From Pseudomonas sp. R5(2019) (GTDB lineage Bacteria > Pseudomonadota > Gammaproteobacteria > Pseudomonadales > Pseudomonadaceae): a stretch of 64,000 nucleotides of DNA. The stretch is taken from the NCBI RefSeq assembly GCF_009905435.1, contig NZ_JAAAMT010000002.1, positions 1-64,000 on the forward strand. The letters are read 5' to 3'. Every line of letters begins with the position of its first letter. The first letter of the stretch is position 1. The notes under the pieces were generated by a model. The model was not told the DNA's origin and did not search any database. It saw only the letters and a list, made by a program, of their open reading frames with translations. Below, piece by piece: positions 9,047-18,687 of this stretch. The position numbers and the translations under genes are program-made.

Positions 9047-9583
9047 ATGAGACTCAAGCCTTACCTATTGCTGCTTTGCCTGCTCGCCCTGCCCGGCTTG
9101 AGCGGGGCCGTTGAAAAGTCCGTGTACGGCCTGAACGAATACGCCAGGCTCGCCGACATCGACCTCGAAGTCGCGGCCAAGCTCGACACCGGCGCCAAGA
9201 CCGCCTCGCTCAGCGCCCGCGATATCAAGCGCTTCAAGCGCGATGGCGAGTCATGGGTGCGGTTTTACCTGGCGATAGACGCGGCCCATTCCCATCCGAT
9301 AGAACGGCCACTGGCGCGCGTGAGCAAAATCAAGCGCCGCGCCGGCGACTACAACGCGGAAGAAGGCAAGCCGTACACCGCCCGCCCGGTGATTGCCCTG
9401 GACATCTGCATGGGCAATGCCCTGCGCACCATTGAAGTCAACCTGACCGACCGCAGCGCCTTCCAGTACCCGCTGCTGATCGGCTCCGAAGCGCTCAAGC
9501 GTTTCGATGCACTGGTCGATCCAAGCCTTAAATACGCTGCCGGCAAACCCGCCTGCGCCACTGACGCTCATACCGCAGAGTAA
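9047..9583 (+). CDS. Retropepsin-like (RimK-associated) aspartic protease family protein
   Basis: 178 residues, matching the family long labelled 'ATP-dependent zinc protease' (PF05618). Its fold is retropepsin-like. The sequence shows an N-terminal signal peptide (about residues 1-21, hydrophobic LLLLCLLALPGL) and an aspartic-protease-like LDTGAKTAS motif with Asp47. Periplasmic location is expected. The ATG at 9047 has AGGA just upstream. It is followed after 5 bp by the transglutaminase/7-TM gene and then by an ATP-grasp gene, so all three probably act together in making and trimming a peptide tag in the envelope (inference). The substrate is unknown. Confidence 0.8.
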   Translation: MRLKPYLLLLCLLALPGLSGAVEKSVYGLNEYARLADIDLEVAAKLDTGAKTASLSARDIKRFKRDGESWVRFYLAIDAAHSHPIERPLARVSKIKRRAGDYNAEEGKPYTARPVIALDICMGNALRTIEVNLTDRSAFQYPLLIGSEALKRFDALVDPSLKYAAGKPACATDAHTAE

Positions 9584-9588
9584 CCCCA

Positions 9589-11121
9589 ATGCGCTCTCTG
9601 ACTCTTCATCTGAAAATCCTGATCGCCGTGCTGGTGACGCTGGGCATTGCGATCACCGCCTACCAGATTTTCGCCCTCGGCATCCCGGTCACCGAGGATG
9701 AAACCGACGACCTGTGGAACATCGACGCCAAGGTCGAATTCGTGGCCAGCACCAAGGACCCGGTCAAGGTGCAGATGTTCGTGCCGCCCTTGAACCGCGA
9801 CTACGTCAGCCTCAATGAAAGCTTTATCTCCAACAACTATGGCGTGAGCGTCAACCGCGTCGACGGCAACCGCAAGGTCACCTGGTCGGCCCGGCGCGCC
9901 AACGGCAACCAGACCCTCTACTACCGCCTGGTGCTGACCAAGCGCTATGCCACCGACAAGGCCAAGGTCAAAGGCCCGACCTTCCGCGACAGCCTGCCGA
10001 TCGAAGGCCCGGAAAAGATCGCCGCCGAAGCGCTGATGGCGCCGATTCGCCAGCACTCGGCCGACGTCGAGACCTTCGTCGGCGAGACCATCAAGCGTGT
10101 CAACAATCTCAACGATGACAACGTCAAGCTGCTGCTGGCCGGCGATACCTCGTCCCAGAACAAGGCCCGCATCATCGACCTGGTGCTGTCGATCGCCCAC
10201 GTGCCGCTGGAGAAGGTCCACACCATCCGCCTGGTAGCTGACCAGCCGCAAACCCCGGAACTCTGGCTGCGCAGCTTCAACGGCACCGACTGGCTGTACT
10301 TCAACCCGGACACCGGCGAACAAGGCCTGCCCGCAGACCGCCTGCTGTGGTGGACCGGCGATGACAACCTGATCACCGTCGATGGCGGCAAGAGGGCCGC
10401 CGTCAGCTTCAGCATGAACAACAGCGAAATGAACGCCATTCGCCTGGCCAAGCTGACCGACGAAAACACCGACGCGGACTTCCTCGAATACTCGCTGTAC
10501 GGCCTGCCGCTGCAAACCCAGCAAACCTTCATGATCATGGTAGTGATCCCGATCGGCGTACTGGTAATCCTGATCCTGCGCAACCTGATCGGCCTGCAGA
10601 CCCTGGGCACCTTTACCCCGGTGCTGATCGCCCTGGCCTTTCGGGAAACCCAACTGGGCTTCGGTATTGCGCTGTTTACCGTGATCACGGCACTGGGCCT
10701 GTCGCTGCGCTCCTACCTTGAGCACCTGAAGCTGCAAATGCTGCCGCGCTTGTCGGTAGTCCTGACCTTCGTGGTGGTGTTGATTGCCGCCATCAGCCTG
10801 TTCAGCCACAAGCTGGGCCTTGAGCGCGGCCTGTCGGTAGCGCTGTTCCCGATGGTGATTTTGACCATGACCATCGAGCGGCTGTCGATCACCTGGGAAG
10901 AACGCGGCGGTGGCCATGCGATGAAAGTCGCCATCGGCACCCTGTTTGCCGCCTCGCTCGCGCATCTGTTGATGAGCGTGCCGGAGCTGGTGTACTTCGT
11001 GTTCACCTTCCCGGCGGTCCTGTTGATTCTGGTGGGCTTCATGCTGGCCATGGGTCGTTATCGCGGCTACCGCCTGACCGAGCTGTTCCGGTTCAAGGCC
11101 TTCCTGAAGGCTGAAAGCTGA
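9589..11121 (+). CDS. Inactive transglutaminase fused to a seven-transmembrane domain
   Basis: 510 residues. It has an N-terminal membrane anchor (about 7-28), a soluble transglutaminase-like domain (about 40-300) in which I see no convincing Cys-His-Asp triad, and a C-terminal block of about seven hydrophobic helices (about 310-495). This matches the paired families 'inactive transglutaminase fused to 7 TM helices'. The domain layout suggests a periplasmic substrate-binding module on a membrane scaffold. Its TGA overlaps the next gene's ATG by one base, so translation is coupled. Confidence 0.8.
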   Translation: MRSLTLHLKILIAVLVTLGIAITAYQIFALGIPVTEDETDDLWNIDAKVEFVASTKDPVKVQMFVPPLNRDYVSLNESFISNNYGVSVNRVDGNRKVTWSARRANGNQTLYYRLVLTKRYATDKAKVKGPTFRDSLPIEGPEKIAAEALMAPIRQHSADVETFVGETIKRVNNLNDDNVKLLLAGDTSSQNKARIIDLVLSIAHVPLEKVHTIRLVADQPQTPELWLRSFNGTDWLYFNPDTGEQGLPADRLLWWTGDDNLITVDGGKRAAVSFSMNNSEMNAIRLAKLTDENTDADFLEYSLYGLPLQTQQTFMIMVVIPIGVLVILILRNLIGLQTLGTFTPVLIALAFRETQLGFGIALFTVITALGLSLRSYLEHLKLQMLPRLSVVLTFVVVLIAAISLFSHKLGLERGLSVALFPMVILTMTIERLSITWEERGGGHAMKVAIGTLFAASLAHLLMSVPELVYFVFTFPAVLLILVGFMLAMGRYRGYRLTELFRFKAFLKAES

Positions 11122-12107
11122 TGTTCGGTCTCTGGAAAACCTGGAAGGCCCTGGAAGCCCGGGGCATCATGGGTATCAACCGGCGCAATGCGGACTACGT
11201 CCTCAAGTACAACAAGCGCCACCTGTACCCGATCGTCGATGACAAGATCATCACCAAGGAACGCGCCATCGCGGCGGGCATTCACGTACCCGAACTCTAT
11301 GGGGTGATCTCCACCGAGAAGGAAATCGACCGGCTGGGCGAGATCATCGGCGGGCGCAGCGACTTCGTCGTCAAGCCCGCCCAGGGCGCGGGCGGCGATG
11401 GCATCCTGGTGGTCGCCGACCGTTTCGAGAACCGCTACCGCACGGTCTCGGGCAAGATCATCAGCCACGAAGAGATCGAGCACCAGATCTCCAGCATCCT
11501 CACCGGGCTGTACTCACTGGGCGGTCACCGTGACCGCGCGCTGATCGAATACCGGGTTGTGCCCGACCAGATCTTCAAGAGCATCAGCTACGAAGGCGTG
11601 CCGGACATCCGCATCATTGTGCTGATGGGTTACCCGGTGATGGCCATGTTGCGCCTGCCCACCCGTCAGTCGGGCGGCAAGGCCAACCTGCACCAGGGCG
11701 CCATCGGCGTCGGTGTCGACCTGGCCACCGGCCTGACCCTGCGCGGCACCTGGCTGAACAACATCATCAGCAAGCACCCGGACACCACCAACGCGGTGGA
11801 CGGGGTGCAACTGCCGAACTGGGACGGCTTCATGAAGCTGGCTGCGGGTTGCTATGAGCTATGCGGGTTGGGCTATATCGGTGTCGACATGGTCCTGGAC
11901 CAGGAAAAGGGCCCGTTGATTCTCGAACTCAACGCCCGCCCCGGCCTGAACATCCAGATCGCCAACGACTGCGGCCTGACCCAGCGCACCCATGCGGTCG
12001 AAGCCCACCTGGAAGCGCTGGCCAAGAACGGCGAGCAGGAAACCCCGGAGCAGCGGGTGAAATTTGCGCAGGAGCTGTTTGGGCATATCCCTGCTCGGGA
12101 AGTATGA
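11121..12107 (+). CDS. ATP-grasp alpha-L-glutamate ligase-like protein
   Basis: 328 residues, ATP-grasp fold related to RimK and sugar-transferase-associated ATP-grasp proteins. Visible features are the lysine-containing FVVKPAQGAGGDG nucleotide loop and the metal/ATP site LILELNARPGLN near residue 270. Such enzymes add amino acids, often glutamate, to a carboxyl acceptor. The acceptor is unknown here. Third gene of the protease/transglutaminase unit. A back-to-back REP pair follows 14 bp after the stop and probably marks the transcript end. Confidence 0.82.
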   Translation: MFGLWKTWKALEARGIMGINRRNADYVLKYNKRHLYPIVDDKIITKERAIAAGIHVPELYGVISTEKEIDRLGEIIGGRSDFVVKPAQGAGGDGILVVADRFENRYRTVSGKIISHEEIEHQISSILTGLYSLGGHRDRALIEYRVVPDQIFKSISYEGVPDIRIIVLMGYPVMAMLRLPTRQSGGKANLHQGAIGVGVDLATGLTLRGTWLNNIISKHPDTTNAVDGVQLPNWDGFMKLAAGCYELCGLGYIGVDMVLDQEKGPLILELNARPGLNIQIANDCGLTQRTHAVEAHLEALAKNGEQETPEQRVKFAQELFGHIPAREV

Positions 12108-12121
12108 ACAACCTCAAAAGC

Positions 12122-12169
12122 TTCGCGGATAAATCCGCTCCCACATGTGGGAGCGGATTTATCCGCGAA
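12122..12169. repeat. Back-to-back REP palindrome
   Basis: TTCGCGGATAAATCCGCTCC and its mirror meet with only a few bases between them, giving an almost perfect 48-bp palindrome directly after the ATP-grasp gene. Unlike the other REPINs here it has no spacer. Confidence 0.88.
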
Positions 12170-12274
12170 TGACGCCCGCCAGACCAGCAATGTATTCATG
12201 CACACCACAAAGCTAGGCGCTTTTCCTGCAGCAGACTACAATCGCTCCCCCGCACCCATGGCAATCCGGCCCTG

Positions 12275-13618
12275 ATGTCTATCTGCACCGTACACCCCCT
12301 GCCCTACCACGCCGACCCCGCGGCCTATTTCGCTGGCGTGCGCCACGCCCCCGGCGCCGTGCTGCTGGACAGCGCCCGCCCAGTCGCCGAACGCGGTCGC
12401 TTTGACCTGCTCAGTGCCTGGCCGCTGGAGCAGTTCAGCCTCAAGACCGATGAATCCGGACTGGCGTTTCTGCAGCGCTTGCGCGAGGGCCTGGCGCAAC
12501 TGGGCCGGGCTGAATTGCCGGATGCACTGGAGCTGCCCTTCGCCGGCGGCCTGATCGGCTACCTGAGCTATGATTTCGGCCGCCGCCTGGAGCGCCTGCC
12601 CGAACACGCCATCGATGACCTGCAATTGCCCGAGGCCGGGCTGGGCCTCTACGCCTGGGCATTGATCAGCGACCACCAGCTGCGCACCAGCCAACTGGTG
12701 TTCCACCCTCGCCTTGCGGCCCGCGAACGGGATCGCCTGATTGCGCTGTTCAGCCAGCCAACGCCGAGCGCCGAACTTGCGTTCAGCCTGCTGACGCCTA
12801 TGCGCCCGGACATCAGCGCCCAGGCCTATCAGCAGTCCTTCGACCGGGTGCAGGAGTACATCAAGGCCGGCGACTGCTACCAGATCAACCTGACCCAACG
12901 CTTCAGCGGCACCTGCCAGGGCGACCCCTGGACCGCCTATCGTGCGTTGCGCGCGGCCTGCCCAACGCCCTTCTCCGGTTTCCAGCCGCTGGCCGACGGC
13001 AGCGCCTTGCTGAGCTTTTCGCCGGAGCGCTTTATCAAGGTCCGCCAGAACCAGGTCGAGACCCGCCCGATCAAGGGCACCCGCCCACGCGGGCGCACGC
13101 CGGCCGAAGATGCCGCCAACGCCGAAGAGCTGCTGGCCAGCGCCAAGGACCGCTCCGAAAACCTGATGATCGTGGACCTGTTGCGCAACGACCTGGGCCG
13201 CAGCTGCCGGATCGGCTCGGTCAAGGTGCCGGAGCTGTTCAACCTGGAAAGCTACCCCAACGTGCACCATATGGTCAGCGCCGTGACCGGCGAACTGGCG
13301 CCCGGCAAAGACGCCCTGGACCTGATCGGCGGCAGTTTCCCCGGCGGTTCGATCACCGGCGCGCCGAAGATCCGCGCCATGCAGATCATCGATGAGTTGG
13401 AGCCGAACCGCCGTGCGCTGTACTGCGGGTCTTTGCTCTATGTGGACGTGCGCGGCGAAATGGACAGCTCGATCGCCATCCGCAGCTTGCTGATCAAGGA
13501 CGGCAAAGTGACGTGCTGGGGCGGCGGCGCGGTGGTCGCTGACTCCGAGTGGCAATCCGAATACGAAGAGTCGATCACCAAGGTCAAAGTGCTGCTCGAT
13601 GCCCTGCAAAACATTTGA
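12275..13618 (+). CDS. pabB: Aminodeoxychorismate synthase component I (PabB)
   Basis: 447 residues of the chorismate-binding family. It aminates chorismate to 4-amino-4-deoxychorismate for folate synthesis, using ammonia from PabA. The diagnostic motif PIKGTRPRG is present with Lys267; TrpE and PhzE-type enzymes have Ala at that position. It also shows GGSFPGGSITGAPK and the C-terminal YCGSLLYVDVRG. Monocistronic context: REP upstream, and a convergent thrH only 27 bp after the stop. Confidence 0.93.
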   Translation: MSICTVHPLPYHADPAAYFAGVRHAPGAVLLDSARPVAERGRFDLLSAWPLEQFSLKTDESGLAFLQRLREGLAQLGRAELPDALELPFAGGLIGYLSYDFGRRLERLPEHAIDDLQLPEAGLGLYAWALISDHQLRTSQLVFHPRLAARERDRLIALFSQPTPSAELAFSLLTPMRPDISAQAYQQSFDRVQEYIKAGDCYQINLTQRFSGTCQGDPWTAYRALRAACPTPFSGFQPLADGSALLSFSPERFIKVRQNQVETRPIKGTRPRGRTPAEDAANAEELLASAKDRSENLMIVDLLRNDLGRSCRIGSVKVPELFNLESYPNVHHMVSAVTGELAPGKDALDLIGGSFPGGSITGAPKIRAMQIIDELEPNRRALYCGSLLYVDVRGEMDSSIAIRSLLIKDGKVTCWGGGAVVADSEWQSEYEESITKVKVLLDALQNI

Positions 13619-13645
13619 TGCCGGACCACCGCGAAGTTTTTGACT

Positions 13646-14263
13646 TTAAAGGCTGAGGGTGCGGCAGGAAGCCTTGATGAACGCCTGCTTCAACGCCGTA
13701 AAATCATGCACCGCCGGGAACTGCGGGAACTCGCGAATCACATTCTCCGGCGCATGGAACAGAATCCCCGCATCCGCCTCCCCGAGCATGCTGGTGTCGT
13801 TGTACGAGTCACCGGCGGCAATCACCCGGTAGTACAGGCTCTTGAACGCCAGCACCGATTGGCGTTTCGGGTCTTTCTGGCGCAGTTGGTAGCCGGTCAC
13901 CCGATCGGTCTCGTCGGTGATCAAACGGTGGCACAGCAGCGTCGGGAAGCCCAACTGGCGCATCAGCGGTTGCGAAAACTCATAGAAGGTGTCCGACAGG
14001 ATCACCACCTGGAAGCGCTCGCGCAGCCAGTTGACGAAGTCAACCGCGCCATCCAGCGGCTTGAGGGTGGCGATCACTTCCTGAATATCGGCAAGTTTTA
14101 GGCCGTGCTCATCGAGGATGCGCAGGCGCTGCTTCATCAGCACGTCATAGTCGGGAATATCGCGGGTTGTTACCTTGAGCGCTTCGATTCCGGTTTTTTC
14201 TGCGAAGGCGATCCAGATCTCCGGGACCAGCACGCCTTCGAGGTCGAGACAGGCAATTTCCAC
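13646..14263 (-). CDS. thrH: Phosphoserine/homoserine phosphotransferase ThrH
   Basis: 205 residues, HAD superfamily, the exact length of characterised ThrH. It dephosphorylates phosphoserine and can transfer the phosphate to homoserine. Motifs are CLDLEGVLVPE (nucleophile Asp7), ILSDTFYEF, and AAGDSYNDTSML. I chose the GTG at 14263 because it is preceded by GAGGAG about 8 nt upstream and gives the family N-terminus (V/M)EIACLDLEG; an in-frame ATG at 14356 would add 31 unrelated residues. Divergent from cysH across a REPIN. Confidence 0.94.
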   Translation of the reverse strand: MEIACLDLEGVLVPEIWIAFAEKTGIEALKVTTRDIPDYDVLMKQRLRILDEHGLKLADIQEVIATLKPLDGAVDFVNWLRERFQVVILSDTFYEFSQPLMRQLGFPTLLCHRLITDETDRVTGYQLRQKDPKRQSVLAFKSLYYRVIAAGDSYNDTSMLGEADAGILFHAPENVIREFPQFPAVHDFTALKQAFIKASCRTLSL

Positions 14264-14364
14264 AGCACACTCCTCGATCAACACAAAATGGAAGCCGAAC
14301 TCTAGCAACGCCACTGCATCAACGCGACCCGGCCCGAGGTAATAATTGATCGACACCGTTTTGG

Positions 14365-14453
14365 TAAGAGCCGGGCTCGCCCGCGATGAACGATGACGCG
14401 CAATAGCTGTAAAATCGCGGCGTCCTTATCGCGGGCGAGCCCGGCTCCTACAG
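14365..14453. repeat. REPIN, GAGCCGGGCTCGCCCGCGA family
   Basis: Opposed copies of GAGCCGGGCTCGCCCGCGA enclose GATGACGCGCAATAGCTGTAAAATCGCGGCG. The spacer resembles that of the GGGAGCGGATTT REPINs although the end repeats differ. It lies in the thrH-cysH divergent gap, between the two start codons. Confidence 0.8.
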
Positions 14454-14533
14454 TTGCCCGGCTTGGGGTCATTTTTTGATAAGATCTGCCTCATACGAGC
14501 GCCAAGCGCCATTCAATGACCGGAAGCCGCCTG

Positions 14534-15268
14534 ATGAGCCAACCCTTCGACGTCGCCGCCCTCGCCGCGACTTACGCCAACAAGTCCCCCCAGGACATCC
14601 TCAAGCTTGCCTTCGAGCACTTTGGCGATGAGCTGTGGATTTCCTTCAGCGGCGCCGAAGACGTCGTGCTGGTGGACATGGCCTGGAAACTGAACAAGAA
14701 CGTCAAAGTCTTCAGCCTCGACACCGGCCGCCTGCACCCGGAAACCTACCGGTTCATCGAGCAGGTGCGCGAGCATTACAACATCGCCATCGAGGTGATC
14801 TCCCCCGAGCACAGCAAGCTGGAAGCGCTGGTCAAGGAAAAGGGCCTGTTCAGCTTCTACAAGGACGGCCATAGCGAATGCTGCGGCATCCGCAAGATCG
14901 AACCGCTGCGCCGCAAACTGTCCACGGTCAAGGCCTGGGCCACCGGCCAGCGCCGCGATCAGAGCCCCGGCACCCGCAGCCAGGTGGCCGCGCTGGAAAT
15001 CGACGGCGCCTTCTCCACCCCGGAACGCCCGCTGTACAAGTTCAACCCGCTGACACAGATGACCAGTGAAGAAGTCTGGGGCTATATCCGCATGCTCGAA
15101 CTACCGTACAACAGCCTGCATGAGCGCGGCTTCATCAGCATCGGCTGCGAGCCTTGCACCCGCCCGGTATTGCCAAACCAGCACGAGCGCGAAGGCCGCT
15201 GGTGGTGGGAAGAAGCCACCCAGAAGGAATGCGGGCTGCACGTGGGCAACCTGATCAGCAAGGGCTGA
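14534..15268 (+). CDS. cysH: Adenylyl-sulfate (APS) reductase, 4Fe-4S type
   Basis: 244 residues. It reduces adenosine 5'-phosphosulfate to sulfite in assimilatory sulfate reduction. The Fe-S cysteine pairs ECCG (Cys116-Cys117) and CEPC (Cys205, Cys208) mark it as the APS-type enzyme rather than the PAPS type. The catalytic Cys233 is in KECGLH. The ATG at 14534 ([10 protein letters not shown]) is chosen because GGAAG lies about 8 nt upstream; an ATG at 14516 has no ribosome site. The sulfur regulator gene cysB is 11 kb away in the same window. Confidence 0.95.
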   Translation: MSQPFDVAALAATYANKSPQDILKLAFEHFGDELWISFSGAEDVVLVDMAWKLNKNVKVFSLDTGRLHPETYRFIEQVREHYNIAIEVISPEHSKLEALVKEKGLFSFYKDGHSECCGIRKIEPLRRKLSTVKAWATGQRRDQSPGTRSQVAALEIDGAFSTPERPLYKFNPLTQMTSEEVWGYIRMLELPYNSLHERGFISIGCEPCTRPVLPNQHEREGRWWWEEATQKECGLHVGNLISKG

Positions 15269-15273
15269 CGCCA

Positions 15274-17133
15274 TCAGCGCTCGCAGTAGCGCTCAAGATC
15301 CTGCTCAAGTTCCAGAATCGCCTGACGCAGTACCTCCACCAGCTGGGTGATGCGATGGGCCGGCGCGCTGTGCGAGCATGCCTGCTCAAGCTGCGCACAA
15401 ACCCCCAGCAGACCTTGCGCCCGGATAATCCGGGCGCCACCCTTGAGCCGGTGCACCAGGTCGGCAAGCGTGCGCAAGTCCTTGCCATTGTGCAGGCTGT
15501 CCAGGCGCCGCAGATCCTGCCGATTGCTGCTGAGCAGATCCCCGAGCAAGGCCTTGACCGCCTCTCGGTCGCCGCCCGTCAAGGCCAGCAGGCTGGACAT
15601 ATCCATCCCCGCCGGGGCCTCCCCCATCACCGGCTCGGCTTCGCTTCGCGACGCACCACTGAGCGCATCCGACAAGCCATTGAGGCTCAGCGGCTTGAAC
15701 AGACAGGCATCCATCCCCGCCGCCCGACAGCGTTCGTGTTCAGCGGCCTGCGCATTGGCGGTGAGCGCCAGAATCAAACAGGCCGGCTTGCGCCTGCGGC
15801 GTTCATGTTCACGGATGGCCCGCGCCAGCCGGTAGCCATCGAGCACCGGCATGTTGCAATCGGTAATCACCACATCGAACGCTTCATTCAGCCAGCTGCG
15901 CAACCCTTCACGGCCCTGCTCGCACACCCGGACCCGATGCCCCAGGTAGCTGAGCTGTTGCATCAGCAGCATCCGATTGGCCGGGTAGTCATCCACCACC
16001 AGAACGTTCAGTGGCCGGGGCTGACGACGGGTTGGCATGGGCAGCGGCGCAATGGCGCGGGCAGCCAATGTCGGCAAACAGCTAAGGTCCAGGTGCAGCT
16101 CAACCCGCGTCCCCACGCCCATGGCGCTCTCCAGCTGCAGGCGCCCGCCCATCAGCTCGCACAGCGAACGGCTGATACTCAAGCCCAAGCCGGCACCGCT
16201 ACGGGCTGATTGCCGGTTGTTGCTGGCCTGGCAATAGGGTGCGCCGAGGCGCGACAGGTCGGCGGCGGGGATGCCCATACCGGTGTCCTCGACCACCAGC
16301 CTGACCGCCAGCAGCTGCCGCTCGCGGGCCGCCTCAAGACAGACCCGCACTTCGCCCTCGAGGGTAAACTTGATGGCATTGCTGATCAGGTTGGAAAGAA
16401 TCTGCTTGAAGCGCAGCGCGTCCAGCAACACCTCGCCGTCAAGATCACCGGCAACCTCCAGCCGCAACCGCAGCCCCTTGATCATCGCCTGATGTTCGAA
16501 CATCCGAACAACGCCTTCAACGTGCTGACGCAGTTGAGTACGCCGGGGCTCAAGGGCCAGCTGACCGGACTCGATACGGGTGATATCCAGAATGTCCCCC
16601 AGCAACTCCAGCAAACCTCGGGCGGAGCTCAACGCCACGTCAATCGCCAGGCGGTCGAGCACACCCTGATCAGCCTTTTCCAGCGCCAGTTCGAGCATGC
16701 CCAGCAATGCGTTCATGGGGGTGCGGATTTCGTGGCTCATGGTCGCCAGAAAGGTGGTCTTGGCCCGATTGGCGGCCTCCGCCTGATCCTTGGCCTCCTG
16801 AAGCTCGGCATACAGGCGGCTCAAGGCCTGTTCGGCCTGTTCACACTTGCGAATCGCCTGGTGCAGGTAGTGAATCCAGATCAGCGCCAGTGCCAGCAAG
16901 CTGGCGACCAGGGTACAGGCCTGCGCAATCAGTCGACCGTGCTGGTGCCAAAAGCTGTCGACCCTCGACAACGTTGCACTGTGTGCGATCGAGGCCTGCG
17001 CCTGCGCTTCGAAGGCCCGTAATCCCCGGACTGCATCCGGCCAGATGCCGCGCGGCGCTTCCTGGGCGGCAGCAGTCAGCGCCAAGCACAGCAGCGCCAG
17101 CAACACTGCCCATTGCAACAAACGGTAGCGCAC
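15274..17133 (-). CDS. Hybrid sensor histidine kinase with receiver and HPt domains
   Basis: About 620 residues. In order: signal/TM helix, short periplasmic stretch of about 55 residues, TM helix, HisKA with [14 protein letters not shown], HATPase ([16 protein letters not shown]), receiver (VVDDYP; phosphoacceptor in [12 protein letters not shown]), and C-terminal HPt ([11 protein letters not shown]). This is a BvgS/RocS-like phosphorelay kinase without the large periplasmic sensor domains. The GTG at 17133 gives a clean signal peptide and starts 13 bp after the regulator stop; ATGs at 17175 or 17214 would overlap that gene. It lies at the end of the fimbrial operon and probably controls it with the preceding regulator (inference). 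Confidence 0.85.
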   Translation of the reverse strand: MRYRLLQWAVLLALLCLALTAAAQEAPRGIWPDAVRGLRAFEAQAQASIAHSATLSRVDSFWHQHGRLIAQACTLVASLLALALIWIHYLHQAIRKCEQAEQALSRLYAELQEAKDQAEAANRAKTTFLATMSHEIRTPMNALLGMLELALEKADQGVLDRLAIDVALSSARGLLELLGDILDITRIESGQLALEPRRTQLRQHVEGVVRMFEHQAMIKGLRLRLEVAGDLDGEVLLDALRFKQILSNLISNAIKFTLEGEVRVCLEAARERQLLAVRLVVEDTGMGIPAADLSRLGAPYCQASNNRQSARSGAGLGLSISRSLCELMGGRLQLESAMGVGTRVELHLDLSCLPTLAARAIAPLPMPTRRQPRPLNVLVVDDYPANRMLLMQQLSYLGHRVRVCEQGREGLRSWLNEAFDVVITDCNMPVLDGYRLARAIREHERRRRKPACLILALTANAQAAEHERCRAAGMDACLFKPLSLNGLSDALSGASRSEAEPVMGEAPAGMDMSSLLALTGGDREAVKALLGDLLSSNRQDLRRLDSLHNGKDLRTLADLVHRLKGGARIIRAQGLLGVCAQLEQACSHSAPAHRITQLVEVLRQAILELEQDLERYCER

Positions 17134-17146
17134 AAAATTCGGCAAC

Positions 17147-17773
17147 CTAGATAAGCAGATTGCGCTTGGCGACATCCGCCAGGTCCACCACCGATTGGAC
17201 CCGCAGCTTTTCAATCAGCCGGGATTTGTAGGTACTGATGGTCTTGTTGCTGAGCAGCATGGTTTCGCCAATGGCCTTGTTGCTCAGGCCACGGGCCAAC
17301 TGCTGCAGTACCAGCAGTTCGCGGTCGGTCAGCCTGGCGATGCATTCGGCTTCCGAGCTGCGCACATCAACCTTTCTCACCGAGCTGAGCGACACTTGCG
17401 GAAAGTAGCTGTAACCCGACATCACCGCGTGCACTGCCTTGCTCAGTTCGCACAGGTCATCGGTTTTCGACACATAGCCGACTGCCCCGGCTTTCATGCA
17501 GCGCAGGGAAAAGTAATCGGCATGTTGGGAGGTCAGGATGAGGATTTTCACCGTCAAGCCCATGGCCTTGACCCGGGCGATGACTTCAAGCCCATCGAGG
17601 CTCGGGATACTGATATCGAGGATCATCACGTCCGGCTGCAGCTCTCGCGCCAGCCGCACGGCATCGATGCCGTTGTCGGTCTGGCCGACCACCTCGAACC
17701 GCTCGCTCTTGAGCAGCAGGTTGACACTGGAACGGATAAACGGGTGGTCATCAACGATCAATGCCTTGTACAT
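17147..17773 (-). CDS. LuxR/NarL-family response regulator (BvgA/EvgA type)
   Basis: 208 residues. N-terminal receiver (VDDHPFIR acidic pair; phosphoacceptor Asp in [12 protein letters not shown]; Lys in YVSKTDD) and C-terminal LuxR helix-turn-helix ([19 protein letters not shown], then [11 protein letters not shown]). The ATG at 17773 has GAGGA 9 nt upstream. It lies 24 bp after the chaperone gene and directly before the hybrid kinase, as fimbria-linked two-component systems often do. Probable partner of the kinase HPt. Confidence 0.9.
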   Translation of the reverse strand: MYKALIVDDHPFIRSSVNLLLKSERFEVVGQTDNGIDAVRLARELQPDVMILDISIPSLDGLEVIARVKAMGLTVKILILTSQHADYFSLRCMKAGAVGYVSKTDDLCELSKAVHAVMSGYSYFPQVSLSSVRKVDVRSSEAECIARLTDRELLVLQQLARGLSNKAIGETMLLSNKTISTYKSRLIEKLRVQSVVDLADVAKRNLLI

Positions 17774-17797
17774 GGCGAGTAGTCCTCGGCGCAGCCC

Positions 17798-18532
17798 TCA
17801 ACCCTTGAATTCGATCTCGCGACTGGTTCCACCCTCAATCAGTTCAAAACGGTAGTGTCGGCCACTTTCTTTCTTGAATTCACGGCGGCTGCCCGGCAAC
17901 AGGTGATGCTTGGTCGCGGCCTCGCACTGTTGGCCATTGGCCTGGCAGTGCTTGAAGTGATCGAGCACGATCGTGGCGTTGCCCTTGTTGGGAACGAAGA
18001 AGCGGCCCGGCTCATGTTCAACCTCAGTCTGGTAGCGGGTGTCGCCAGGCCGGACAAACAGCAGCGAACCGTAGCCGGCGAGAATATTGACGCCCACCTT
18101 GAGGGCTTGTTCGTACTGCTCGGCTTCGGCTTCGGTGATGGCAAAGCCGTCGTTCGCCTCCGGCAGCACCGGAATGAAGCGCACCCTGAAATAGCGCTCC
18201 TGGTCGCGCGAACCGCGGTACAGCAGGCGCACCGCCTGCATGCCATTGGCAGGTACGATCAAGCGTGCGGGGCTGACGATCAGGCCGCGCTGCTCCGCCT
18301 GGAGCCCGTCCATTTCAATTTCCCGAGAGCCGCCCGCGCTGTCATACACAAGCTCAGCCACGCTGACCTTGACGAATGCGGTGGTGTCGCCACCGTTACG
18401 GACACGCTTGAGCAGCGTGCTCTTGTTGCCGTCCAGATAGTCGTAGAGCCCGCCGATGTTCAACTCGGGCGCGGCGTTCGCCGACAGTGGCAACAGTAAC
18501 AGCGACAGCAGTGCAATCTGCTTCACTTTCAT
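17798..18532 (-). CDS. CS1/alpha-type fimbrial periplasmic chaperone
   Basis: 244 residues with a signal peptide ending at LSANA. The rest is a PapD-like two-domain immunoglobulin chaperone of the alternate (CblB/CfaA) type. It would cap pilin subunits in the periplasm and deliver them to the usher. The SD AGGAG stands about 9 nt before the ATG. It follows the third tip adhesin after 155 bp, and ends the structural part of the operon; in cbl and CS1 operons the chaperone usually comes first, so the order here is unusual. Confidence 0.82.
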   Translation of the reverse strand: MKVKQIALLSLLLLPLSANAAPELNIGGLYDYLDGNKSTLLKRVRNGGDTTAFVKVSVAELVYDSAGGSREIEMDGLQAEQRGLIVSPARLIVPANGMQAVRLLYRGSRDQERYFRVRFIPVLPEANDGFAITEAEAEQYEQALKVGVNILAGYGSLLFVRPGDTRYQTEVEHEPGRFFVPNKGNATIVLDHFKHCQANGQQCEAATKHHLLPGSRREFKKESGRHYRFELIEGGTSREIEFKG

Positions 18533-18687
18533 CCTTTACTCTCCTGATGAGACATAACAAGTAGAGGCCACTTGATATCGCCCTTCATGGGCGCCATGGA
18601 TTATCCCGGCCTCCATTCCAATCTGCCTACAAGACGTTTCCGATATTGGCAGAGAAATTTCCGATGGTGCTTCACCAGCGCTGTCGG

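Noticed and set aside
13619..13645. Possible terminator between convergent pabB and thrH
   Set aside because: The 27-bp gap has a short T-run but no stem.
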